A stretch of DNA of 64,000 nt, taken from assembly GCF_000758665.1 (NCBI RefSeq), contig NZ_CP009285.1, forward strand, positions 3,968,001 through 4,032,000. The letters run 5' to 3'. The position numbers and the translations under genes are program-made. Source of the stretch: Paenibacillus borealis. GTDB lineage: Bacteria > Bacillota > Bacilli > Paenibacillales > Paenibacillaceae. The first letter of the stretch is position 1. Each line of letters starts with the position of its first letter. A model generated the notes under the pieces. That model did no database searches and was not told where the DNA came from. It was given only the letters and a program-made list of their open reading frames with translations. Positions 16,153 to 23,736 of this stretch are shown here, one piece after another.

Positions 16153-17415
16153 TTAACTTCTTACCGGCTTTCTGGATATTCCCTCCAGCACCTCATGTGA
16201 ACGGCCGTATTTGCACATGGCGTCACATTCACACTGCAGATCCGAGAATAAAATATAAGAGATATGCCCGGCGTTGTTCTGCTGTAAGGAAGGACGCAGC
16301 AACTGGGCCTGAATTTCTTTTTCCCTGCCGTCAGGAGAAATAAGGTATAAACTGCATTCCGGTTCATTAAGCGACAAGGCCAGATCGTACAGCCTAAGGA
16401 TGCCCGAATAGATGGACGTGCTTTTCTCTACTTCAAAGGCAGCAATCATTCTGTTCTCATCATCAAGCCAAATCACATCAATGAAGGAAATAGTGTCAAA
16501 CGCTGCTTTGGATACCTGAAGCGGAGGCAATGCGGGCAGTGATAATTCACCGAGCTTTGCGCTGTTCCATTGTCTCTTGTGATCATTCTGAGCGATCCAT
16601 ACCTTATATCCGAGCGAGCGGCCTAATCTTGCCAGATGATATTGCATTTCACTATGTGCATTTTCTTCACGGATATCGTTCATGATCTCTGTATGACGTT
16701 TTAACCGGGTTTTCTCCTGCTTGGCTGCCTCAGACTCCAGAACCCGCTCTGCATTGCCGCTTACTATGAGACGTCCGGTGCCAATTTCAAACACAAACCC
16801 TCCAATAGCGCCTAAATCATTGGACAGCAGGGAGCGTTGTTCATTATTCATTTGGAGCAGACCTTCACGCATTTCCAGATATGCAGTCCATGAACCCAGC
16901 TTGATCTTCTGGCCCAGAAGTTCGTTATAGCCTTTTACAATTGCGGTATTGAATGGCGGGAACAGGGTGGGATGAAGAAAATATATAATATTGGCTGCGG
17001 CAGGGCCCAGCCCTTTGATATGCATATTGTCGAGCTTATAAATTTCCTCCAAAATTTGCTTCTCCTGGCTGGCTTGCTGTACTGCCTTCAGAAAGCGTCC
17101 AAAAGCGAGCTGATGGACATCATTCTCATAAATATCCGGAATACGCAATTTAGGTTTCCAGTAGAAGGCATGAGCCGCTCCTTCAAAAATCTGTTTCTGC
17201 TCACAAATGGCGGACATTACAAACTCCAGGGATGAACCCTTATAATCATTGCCGAATGTCCGCGCTTCAATGCTGCGGATGACGTCTGTCAGTCCGCTTT
17301 TGATTGTACGGAATGCCTTTAACCGCTCGCTATTATTCAGAAACCAAGTGTTGTAAACAGACTCGGTGTCTGCCCTATAAGCTCTGATACGATCTGCAAT
17401 ATAGTGATTGTCCAT
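16153..17415 (-). CDS. Orphan nuclease-like protein with PD-(D/E)xK-type C-terminal motif
   Basis: A 420-aa protein not assigned to a named family with certainty. The N-terminal half has a helix-hairpin-helix-like stretch (LGPAAANIIYFLHPTLFPPF, about residues 136-155). The C-terminal half has a putative nuclease core: Asp in SFIDVIWL, then 14 residues, then EVE followed by K in AAFEVEKS. The D-x14-E-x-E layout resembles the BamHI variant of the PD-(D/E)xK motif. It then continues STSIYSGILRLYDLALS, as in several restriction-like proteins. No methyltransferase adjoins it. The gene stands alone with a GGAGG RBS. It may be a defence or repair nuclease. Confidence 0.5.
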   Translation of the reverse strand: MDNHYIADRIRAYRADTESVYNTWFLNNSERLKAFRTIKSGLTDVIRSIEARTFGNDYKGSSLEFVMSAICEQKQIFEGAAHAFYWKPKLRIPDIYENDVHQLAFGRFLKAVQQASQEKQILEEIYKLDNMHIKGLGPAAANIIYFLHPTLFPPFNTAIVKGYNELLGQKIKLGSWTAYLEMREGLLQMNNEQRSLLSNDLGAIGGFVFEIGTGRLIVSGNAERVLESEAAKQEKTRLKRHTEIMNDIREENAHSEMQYHLARLGRSLGYKVWIAQNDHKRQWNSAKLGELSLPALPPLQVSKAAFDTISFIDVIWLDDENRMIAAFEVEKSTSIYSGILRLYDLALSLNEPECSLYLISPDGREKEIQAQLLRPSLQQNNAGHISYILFSDLQCECDAMCKYGRSHEVLEGISRKPVRS

Positions 17416-17561
17416 GCCGGTTATCCTCCAGATACCATAGTATCCATATTGTACAGAAGCAGCAGGAGGTTCGCAGTATACTTTGTTGCTTCATTCTTTC
17501 TACACATTTGTCTTGTACACTTCTAGTTATTCGCGAGAGCAACTGAAGTGGAGGGACAATG

Positions 17562-18752
17562 ATGAAGAAAAGACTGCTGACGGCTACCTTTATCCTGCTG
17601 CTTGGAGCTACACTTGCGGGCTGCAGCCTGGGTGCGGATAACAAGGAAGAATCAGCCGCGGCAACTGCACAAACAACGGTATCCATGCCCTGGATTGCGA
17701 CCAAAAATACAACCCGGATCAATACCTCTGACCCTGTTCAGGCGGCTGTGCTGGTCTCACAGACCTTATGGACTGCTGAAACCAAGAGTAACCGGCCATC
17801 GTCTGTAGTCCTGACCAGTGTGGATAACTGGCAGATTGCGGCGGTAAGCACGGACCTGATCCACCATCCGAGCAACGGGCCGGTGCTCTTTTTCACCAAA
17901 GACGGTGTGCCGGATGCAACTCTGGCTGAGCTGAAGCGGCTGAAGCCGCTTGGTGCGGACAGCAATGACGGTATTCAGATTGTAATTGTAGGGCCATCTC
18001 CGGAAAGCGTCGGGACGCAGCTCAGTCCGCTTAATCTGAAGGTGGACAAGATTGAAGGAAATGAACCTGCAGCTGTGGCTGGCGCTATCGATACTTACTA
18101 TGCCAAAGTGTCGGGTGAGCTGCCGCAGAGTGTAATTATCGGCTCCATGGACAGTCCTGAATATACTCTGCCGGCTGTCAACTGGATTGCCCATATGCCG
18201 GAGCCTTTATTATATGTGGCAAAAAGCGATATCCCGGCTGCGACAGCAGATGCCCTCAAGGAACGCGGCGGCAATGCGGCTATTTATGTTCTCGGTCCCG
18301 AATCCGTCATTTCAACGGATGTGGAGGAACAGCTTAAGCAATATGGAACGGTTACGCGCATAGCGGGGGAAGATCCTTACGAGAATGCCATTGCCTTTGC
18401 CAAATTCAAGGATACGGTGAACGGATTCGGCTGGGGAATCACTGCTCCCGGACATAACCTGTCCTTGTTGACTACGGATTCTGCGATGCTGGCGATTGCT
18501 GCTGCACCCTTCTCCCATCTGGGCAAACACGCGCCGCTGGTCTTCACCGGTAAGGACGGATTGCCGGATTCCCTAATGAACTATACGATGGAGCTGCAGC
18601 CGAAATTCAAGGATTCACCGGCGGAAGGCCCGTATAATCACGCTTGGTTAACGGGTGATACGGCAACGATTAACGCCGCAGCGCAGAGTGAGATCGATGA
18701 CATGCTGGAGATTTCCTCCGCCTCCGGTGATAATCCGCACTCAGGGCATTAG
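17562..18752 (+). CDS. Lipoprotein with cell-wall-binding repeat 2 (CWB2)-like domains
   Basis: A lipoprotein signal peptide ends in LAGC, so Cys21 would be lipid-modified and the protein anchored on the outer membrane face. The body contains three repeated alpha/beta units rich in SVVLTS..., SVIIGSMDS... and AAIYVLGPESVIS... strands, with VTRIAGEDPYENAIAFAKF, a hallmark of the CWB2 (PF04122-type) repeat. CWB2 repeats bind anionic wall polymers in Clostridia. ATG 17562 is better spaced from GGAGGG (17550-17555) than ATG 17559. The His/Ser-rich tail (DNPHSGH) is short. It is followed by a terminator. Confidence 0.75.
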   Translation: MKKRLLTATFILLLGATLAGCSLGADNKEESAAATAQTTVSMPWIATKNTTRINTSDPVQAAVLVSQTLWTAETKSNRPSSVVLTSVDNWQIAAVSTDLIHHPSNGPVLFFTKDGVPDATLAELKRLKPLGADSNDGIQIVIVGPSPESVGTQLSPLNLKVDKIEGNEPAAVAGAIDTYYAKVSGELPQSVIIGSMDSPEYTLPAVNWIAHMPEPLLYVAKSDIPAATADALKERGGNAAIYVLGPESVISTDVEEQLKQYGTVTRIAGEDPYENAIAFAKFKDTVNGFGWGITAPGHNLSLLTTDSAMLAIAAAPFSHLGKHAPLVFTGKDGLPDSLMNYTMELQPKFKDSPAEGPYNHAWLTGDTATINAAAQSEIDDMLEISSASGDNPHSGH

Positions 18753-18762
18753 ACAGAGCAAG

Positions 18763-18790
18763 CCGGCAGCGGATTCCGCTGCCGGTTTTT
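18763..18790 (+). terminator. Rho-independent terminator
   Basis: CCGGCAGCGG and CCGCTGCCGG (18763-18772 and 18776-18785) form a perfect 10-bp stem followed by five T residues. Confidence 0.92.
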
Positions 18791-18880
18791 CATTTATATA
18801 ATAAGTAAGACGGTATAACCGTTTCCACTTGGGTATAATGAATTACGAACTATTAACCAGTCTATGAAAAGGGTGAAAGC

Positions 18881-19594
18881 ATGTCCAAATCTCAAATACT
18901 TATAGTGGACGATGAATGGAATATGCGGAATTTGCTGCGTATATATCTGCTGAACGAGGGCTTCGCCACCAGGGAAGCGGCCACGGGGCAAGAAGCCATC
19001 CGCATGGCGGGGCAGCAGGCATTTGATCTGATTCTGCTCGATGTGATGATGCCTGACATGGATGGCTGGCAGGTCTGCCGTGTGATCCGGGAGCATAGTC
19101 ATATTCCCATTCTGATGCTTACCGCCCGTTCGGAGATTAAGGATAAGGTGCAGGGTCTTGGCATAGGTGCGGACGATTATCTGACCAAGCCGTTTGAACC
19201 GGAGGAGCTGCTGGCCCGGATACATTCGCTGCTCCGCCGCTCTGCGCTGACACAATCACTGGCCCCCCGTGAGGAAGTGCTGGAGTACCCCGGTCTGCGG
19301 ATTTACCCGGAAGCACGCGAGGTGCGCATACAGGAGCAGAGCGTTGATTTCACCTTAAAAGAGTTCGATCTGCTGACCCTGCTGGCGCGCGGGGGACAAC
19401 GGGTATTCACCCGCGATGAGCTGGTCGAACGGCTGTGGGGGAATGATTACGGCGGGGAGACCCGGGTGATCGATACCCACATTAAGAATATCCGTGAAAA
19501 AATGCAGAGAGCGGGCTTAACTTACAATCCGGTGCAGACGGTATGGGGGCTCGGGTATAAATTCCAGGTCACAGGTATGACGGATGAAAAATAA
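18881..19594 (+). CDS. OmpR/PhoB-family response regulator
   Basis: A 237-aa regulator. The receiver domain has the acidic pair near residue 10, phospho-acceptor Asp54 in LILLDVMMPD, Thr in LMLTAR and Lys in LTKPFEP. The C-terminal winged helix (about residues 140-232) ends in VQTVWGLGYKF. A TATAAT (18834-18839) lies about 40 bp upstream. It overlaps the kinase gene by 11 bp, a standard RR-HK pair. Target genes are unknown; nothing adjacent is clearly co-regulated. Confidence 0.93.
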   Translation: MSKSQILIVDDEWNMRNLLRIYLLNEGFATREAATGQEAIRMAGQQAFDLILLDVMMPDMDGWQVCRVIREHSHIPILMLTARSEIKDKVQGLGIGADDYLTKPFEPEELLARIHSLLRRSALTQSLAPREEVLEYPGLRIYPEAREVRIQEQSVDFTLKEFDLLTLLARGGQRVFTRDELVERLWGNDYGGETRVIDTHIKNIREKMQRAGLTYNPVQTVWGLGYKFQVTGMTDEK

Positions 19595-20969
19595 TATCAT
19601 CGGCTTCAAGCTTGGGCTGGTCATCATTTCCTTGTTCCTGATCGTGCTTTTGTCACTGGGAGTGGTGATCGACAGGATGTTCAGCAGCTTTTATTACAAC
19701 GAAATGCAGACGGAAACCGAGGAGCTGGCCTCCCATTTCACGGTTATGGCCCAGTCCAAGGAGTCCACGACCAGCCAGATGATGACGACGTTTGCTGAAT
19801 TCTCGAATGTCAGTATATTTAACATTCTTCCCGATGGCCGTACAAATCTGCATTCAGGTGTTCACGATTCTGCGGACCGGGCGTTCATCCGAACCGGGGA
19901 TCTTACAGATATTTTTACCGGGAAAACGGTCAGCTTCCTGTACAAAGATCCAGCGGGGCACCGGTATTTCGTCACTGGACAACCTATCTCGGGCAGTGAA
20001 GGTGTCATTTCAGCGTTGTATGTAATGTCCTCCACCACGAATATGGAAGACTCGCTGGCCTCGGTTCGGAATATTCTGCTGCTCACGGGGATCGGCGCTT
20101 TCCTTCTGGCACTCGGCATCACCTGGGTCATTGCCGTTGTCCTGTCCCGGCCGCTTCTGCAGATGCAGAGAGCCACCCGCAAGATCGCCGCCGGTGAACT
20201 GGAGACCCGCGTCACCATCCGCGGTAATGATGAGATAGGTTTTCTCGCAGGAGCGATCAACGACCTGGCTGTTGACCTGCAGCGCTACAGGGATACCCGC
20301 CAGGAATTTCTGGCTAATATCTCGCATGAGCTGCGGACACCGATCACTTACCTGCAGGGGTATGCCAAGGTAGTGAAGAGCGGGCTGTACGAGACAGAAG
20401 AAGAGAAGGTACTGTATCTCGACATCATCGATCAGGAAGCGCACCGGCTGCAGCATTTGGTCGACGACTTATTCGAGCTGGCCAAAATGGAGGAGGGCAA
20501 AATTCCGCTGAATCTGGAACAGGTTGACCTCTGGCAAATCGTGGATCAGGCAGTCCGCAGGGTAGAATTAACAGCGAAGGAGAAAGGTCTGGAGGTGACG
20601 GCCTCGTACGATGGCGGGCAAGACGTGAGGATCTTGGGCGATGGCAAACGGATGGAGCAAATCGTGATGAATCTGCTGGAGAATGCTGTCCGCTATACTG
20701 AACGGGGGCAGATCAGGGTGGATTTAAGATTTACTCCGGACTCGGCGGTATTTGTTGTGGAGGATACGGGAATCGGTATTCCGGAAGCGGAGCTTACCTA
20801 TATCTTTGACCGCTTTTACCGGGTGGAGAAATCCCGCTCACGGCAATACGGAGGCTCCGGCCTCGGGCTTTCGATTGTGAATAAGCTGGTCGAACTGCTC
20901 GGCGGTACGATTGTGTTTACAAGCAGGGTGGGTGTAGGGACGCGTTGTGAGGTTACTTTTGCGAGATAA
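19584..20969 (+). CDS. Sensor histidine kinase, partner of the upstream response regulator
   Basis: A 461-aa membrane kinase. TM1 covers about residues 8-28, an extracytoplasmic sensor domain of about 130 residues follows, and TM2 lies about residues 165-187. HAMP is next (SRPLLQMQRATRKIAAGE), then HisKA with His248 in NISHELRTPITYL, and HATPase with the N-box NLLENAVRY, DTGIGIPE and GGSGLGLSI. The start overlaps the regulator gene, implying translational coupling. The extracellular signal is unknown. Confidence 0.92.
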   Translation: MKNNIIGFKLGLVIISLFLIVLLSLGVVIDRMFSSFYYNEMQTETEELASHFTVMAQSKESTTSQMMTTFAEFSNVSIFNILPDGRTNLHSGVHDSADRAFIRTGDLTDIFTGKTVSFLYKDPAGHRYFVTGQPISGSEGVISALYVMSSTTNMEDSLASVRNILLLTGIGAFLLALGITWVIAVVLSRPLLQMQRATRKIAAGELETRVTIRGNDEIGFLAGAINDLAVDLQRYRDTRQEFLANISHELRTPITYLQGYAKVVKSGLYETEEEKVLYLDIIDQEAHRLQHLVDDLFELAKMEEGKIPLNLEQVDLWQIVDQAVRRVELTAKEKGLEVTASYDGGQDVRILGDGKRMEQIVMNLLENAVRYTERGQIRVDLRFTPDSAVFVVEDTGIGIPEAELTYIFDRFYRVEKSRSRQYGGSGLGLSIVNKLVELLGGTIVFTSRVGVGTRCEVTFAR

Positions 20970-20970
20970 G

Positions 20971-21648
20971 TTATGAATTAATCAGTCTAATACCTTGCAG
21001 GATGTAATCCCAATTAGCATAGTCATTCATATCGCTGGGCACCTCCAGAACGCAGACATTGTCGATACCCCATTCCGCTTCTCTTGTTGCACTAAGGCCG
21101 GGTATAGGATTTAGGATGAGTATTGTGAATTTCTTGTGATTTAATAGTTTTGATAAAATCATATGCAGCTCCAGCACCTGTTCAGCATTCGCAAACCATC
21201 TGACAAATAAGCTATCATCGCTGCTGAGCAGATTGTTCCAGAACCGTCCTATCCGGTATTCCAGTTTCAGCCGGTAGGCCGGATAGGAAGCGCTCCAGCC
21301 CTGGCCTGTAATAATCGGGAAATCATGGGCAGAGATGATGTTATACAGGGAGTCTCTTATGAAATAGGATTGTGACAGATTACTTCTGGAATGATCCAAA
21401 TAAACGGGATCACCATCATCCAGCAAAAAATGCGTCTCATCCAACGGATGCAGATTTCTGAAATCCATAAAATTCCTGAACTCATTCTTTAGAAGCCGGT
21501 TGACGTCGGCCAGTGAATACGAAATCATCCAGTCTAAAGGCATTGAGAATTTTCGTAAGCCGTATCTTTTCAGGTTAATTGCAGGCGCGCAAGATGAACC
21601 TAAGCTTACGATCAGTTCGTAGTCTTTTTTGACCTCTTGTAGTTTCAT
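20971..21648 (-). CDS. DUF1796 family putative papain-like cysteine peptidase
   Basis: About 225 aa. The N-terminal SLGSSCAPAINLKRYGLRK followed by SMPLDWM is characteristic of the DUF1796 family, whose Cys is the proposed nucleophile; the catalytic role is predicted only. ATG at 21646-21648 is preferred over 21658-21660 because GGGTGA precedes it with better spacing. Its stop codon abuts the kinase stop (1-bp gap), so the two transcripts converge with no terminator between them. No signal peptide is present. Members of this family occur near glycosyltransferase or teichoic-acid genes in some genomes; none is visible here. Confidence 0.75.
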   Translation of the reverse strand: MKLQEVKKDYELIVSLGSSCAPAINLKRYGLRKFSMPLDWMISYSLADVNRLLKNEFRNFMDFRNLHPLDETHFLLDDGDPVYLDHSRSNLSQSYFIRDSLYNIISAHDFPIITGQGWSASYPAYRLKLEYRIGRFWNNLLSSDDSLFVRWFANAEQVLELHMILSKLLNHKKFTILILNPIPGLSATREAEWGIDNVCVLEVPSDMNDYANWDYILQGIRLINS

Positions 21649-21660
21649 GATTTCACCCAT

Positions 21661-21949
21661 CTCTATCCAGTCTCATCGTTAGTAAATCATATACGCGATG
21701 CTCCGGGATTGATTGGACGAATACGACAAAATTCAGCGGCTCACCTGCTGCATTAATTTCTCCAGCGCAATTAGATTATGCTCTCACGTTAGACATTAAT
21801 TAATTTAATAGTCGGTAATTCCAGTTTCCCCCTGAAATCTCCCGTATAACCGCCTCTGCCAGTTCCTCCCCGTTCGATAAACAACATATATTAGGAGATT
21901 ATAGCAATTAACTGCTGCGATGATCTATGGTATTTTGTGCATTATGAAC
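21661..21949. other. Intergenic stretch without recognised features
   Basis: AT-rich, no sustained open frame and no clear RNA motif. It presumably holds the promoter of the DUF1796 gene reading left. Confidence 0.4.
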
Positions 21950-21992
21950 AAAAAAAGCGTCCCCGCCGCCATTTTCACGACTCTAGGGACAC
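21950..21992 (-). terminator. Rho-independent terminator (minus strand)
   Basis: On the minus strand GTGTCCC pairs with GGGACGC (7 bp with one G-U), followed by seven T residues. It ends the transcript of the membrane protein gene at 22012-22497. Confidence 0.7.
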
Positions 21993-22011
21993 CTCTGCAC
22001 CATCGATACTT

Positions 22012-22497
22012 TTAGTGGTTCATTCCAGCCATTCCGCCCATAATTTCCGGATTCACCATCCCGAAGATCATAGCGATGTGGGCAACAACGAGGAAGCCGC
22101 TGATCAGCAGGAAGTGCAGCTTAAGCTTGCTCTCTTCACTGCGTTTGCGGGCGATGAGACCCAGATCCAGCAGGGCCAGAGGCAGCAGGAAGATGACTCC
22201 GCTCAGATAAAAGCTTACCGCAACTACATCCACCCAGGTGTGCCATTCACCATTCGCGGTGAGCGGGATGAAGGCGGTAGGGAACAAGTACAGGAAAACT
22301 CCGGTGAAATAGAGTCCCGCGAGAATACTGCATACCCGGTTGAAGGCTCTGAGCGGCCCGTTCAGCTTCTTGGTGAACAGAATTATAAACTCTGTAACCG
22401 TAATCGTCTCTGCAAAAATCACGGGAATCGCCATGAAAAGAATCAGATTCCAGGGCTGATTCTCCGCCAGCAGCGACATATAATGCGTCATATTCAT
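22012..22497 (-). CDS. Small four-TM membrane protein with Met/His-rich C-terminus (DUF6803-like)
   Basis: A 161-aa protein with four hydrophobic segments (about residues 18-42, 55-75, 85-110 and 125-147). It ends in a short tail holding five Met plus Asn-His (NPEIMGGMAGMNH). RBS GGAGG lies nine bases before the ATG. The family has no assigned function. Met/His clusters at a membrane face often bind copper or other soft metals, so a metal-related role is possible but only inferred. Probably monocistronic. Confidence 0.65.
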   Translation of the reverse strand: MNMTHYMSLLAENQPWNLILFMAIPVIFAETITVTEFIILFTKKLNGPLRAFNRVCSILAGLYFTGVFLYLFPTAFIPLTANGEWHTWVDVVAVSFYLSGVIFLLPLALLDLGLIARKRSEESKLKLHFLLISGFLVVAHIAMIFGMVNPEIMGGMAGMNH

Positions 22498-22618
22498 GTT
22501 ACATCCTCCAAGTTCAAATATAGCTTACATAGTGATGTTAGTAGATAAGTGTGTGGAAAGTATGAAGAAAGGAGGGTATGATGGATAAAAGCTAAACAGG
22601 AAAGGAGCACGAACGGAA

Positions 22619-23296
22619 GTGAAGGACGCGCTGCATCATATTTTATTTGATCTGGACGGTACATTAACCGATCCCAAAGAAGGCATTACCAAATGCGTGG
22701 AATATGCGCTGAACAAATTAGATATCGGGGTGGAGCATCCTGACCTGCTGATTCCGTATATCGGGCCGCCGCTCTATGATTCTTTTATTCAAATCCAGGG
22801 TCTGACACCTGAAGCCGCCCTGCAGGGAGTAGAGTTCTACCGTGAGCGCTACCGGACGCTTGGCATGTTCGAGAACAGTGTGATTCCTGGGATTCCAGAG
22901 TTACTGGAGGACCTGCGGAATAAGGGGTTCAGCCTGTATGTGGCAACCTCCAAGCCTACAGTTTTTGCCGAGGAGATTCTCCGCCATTACAAGCTGGACG
23001 GCTTCTTCAAGTTCACCGCAGGCAGCAATCTGGACGGGACACGCTCGAAGAAGCGTGAGGTGATCCGGCATGTGCTGGACGAGAATGGTATTCCTGCGGC
23101 GCAGGCGCTGATGATCGGGGACCGGGAGCATGATATAATCGGGGCGAAGGCCTGCGGAGTCCCCTCTATAGGCGTGTTATTCGGCTACGGCTCGGAGGAG
23201 GAGTTAGCGGCCGCTGGTGCTGATTATATTGCGAAAACAGTAGGAGAAGTTGGTGACATTATCCAGCGGATTCATATGAGTTATATTGACGGATAG
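22619..23296 (+). CDS. HAD-superfamily phosphatase (phosphoglycolate phosphatase/PGM-beta-like)
   Basis: A 225-aa HAD hydrolase. Motif I LFDLDGTLTD holds the nucleophile Asp and acid/base Asp, motif II is VATSKP, the Lys lies in SKKREV, and motif IV is MIGDREHDIIGA. A helical C1 cap follows motif I. The start is GTG at 22619 with AAAGGAG (22601-22607) upstream. The substrate is probably a small phospho-metabolite. It is followed by a terminator that merges into the thrS promoter. Confidence 0.88.
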   Translation: MKDALHHILFDLDGTLTDPKEGITKCVEYALNKLDIGVEHPDLLIPYIGPPLYDSFIQIQGLTPEAALQGVEFYRERYRTLGMFENSVIPGIPELLEDLRNKGFSLYVATSKPTVFAEEILRHYKLDGFFKFTAGSNLDGTRSKKREVIRHVLDENGIPAAQALMIGDREHDIIGAKACGVPSIGVLFGYGSEEELAAAGADYIAKTVGEVGDIIQRIHMSYIDG

Positions 23297-23338
23297 TTGG
23301 CTGCGGAAGTGCGGCAACCAACTATTTTTTCACCGCAG
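23294..23338 (+). terminator. Rho-independent terminator after the HAD gene
   Basis: AGTTG/CAACT and GCTGC/GCGGC stacked stems with a 3-nt bulge precede ATTTTTT. Confidence 0.7.
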
Positions 23339-23340
23339 TA

Positions 23341-23370
23341 TTGACTTTTAACGAAGGCATTCAGTATTAT
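23341..23370 (+). promoter_or_regulatory. Promoter of the thrS T-box transcript
   Basis: TTGACT (23341-23346) and TATTAT (23365-23370) with 18-nt spacing lie just upstream of the T-box leader. Confidence 0.65.
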
Positions 23371-23399
23371 GTAACCAGCAACACCATACTTAAGGCAAT

Positions 23400-23700
23400 G
23401 ACCAGAGACATGATATCCTCCCAGGACTGACCAGAGAGAGAAGTGCAAGGTGCGAGCTTCTTACAGAGACCAGCCGGATGTTACCCCTTTGCAGCCGTGA
23501 CACTGAACCCTCCTGCTGTTAGCGAGGCTGTAAATGCCACCGTCCCATCCCCGTTAGCGGATGCCATGAGGATTATGCTTATCCGCGCTTCCGCCGAACA
23601 GCCGGGGTCCGTGAATACATAGTCGAATTAGGGTGGAACCACGAGCTTAGACGCACTCGTCCCTTTCCGGGATGAGATGCGTTTTTTTGCGTTCAATATA
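23400..23700 (+). promoter_or_regulatory. T-box leader of thrS (uncharged tRNA-Thr sensing)
   Basis: AGGGTGGAACCACG (23630-23643) is the conserved T-box sequence that pairs with the tRNA acceptor end. It is followed by a terminator hairpin (ACGCA...TGCGT, about 23650-23690) and a T-run. Upstream is a structured stem I region with AGAGA near 23465. GAACC near 23506-23509 suggests an ACC (Thr) specifier codon, consistent with thrS downstream. The exact 5' end is estimated. Confidence 0.88.
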
Positions 23701-23736
23701 CACTAACAGAAACCTGAAGAAATGGAGGCCACAATC

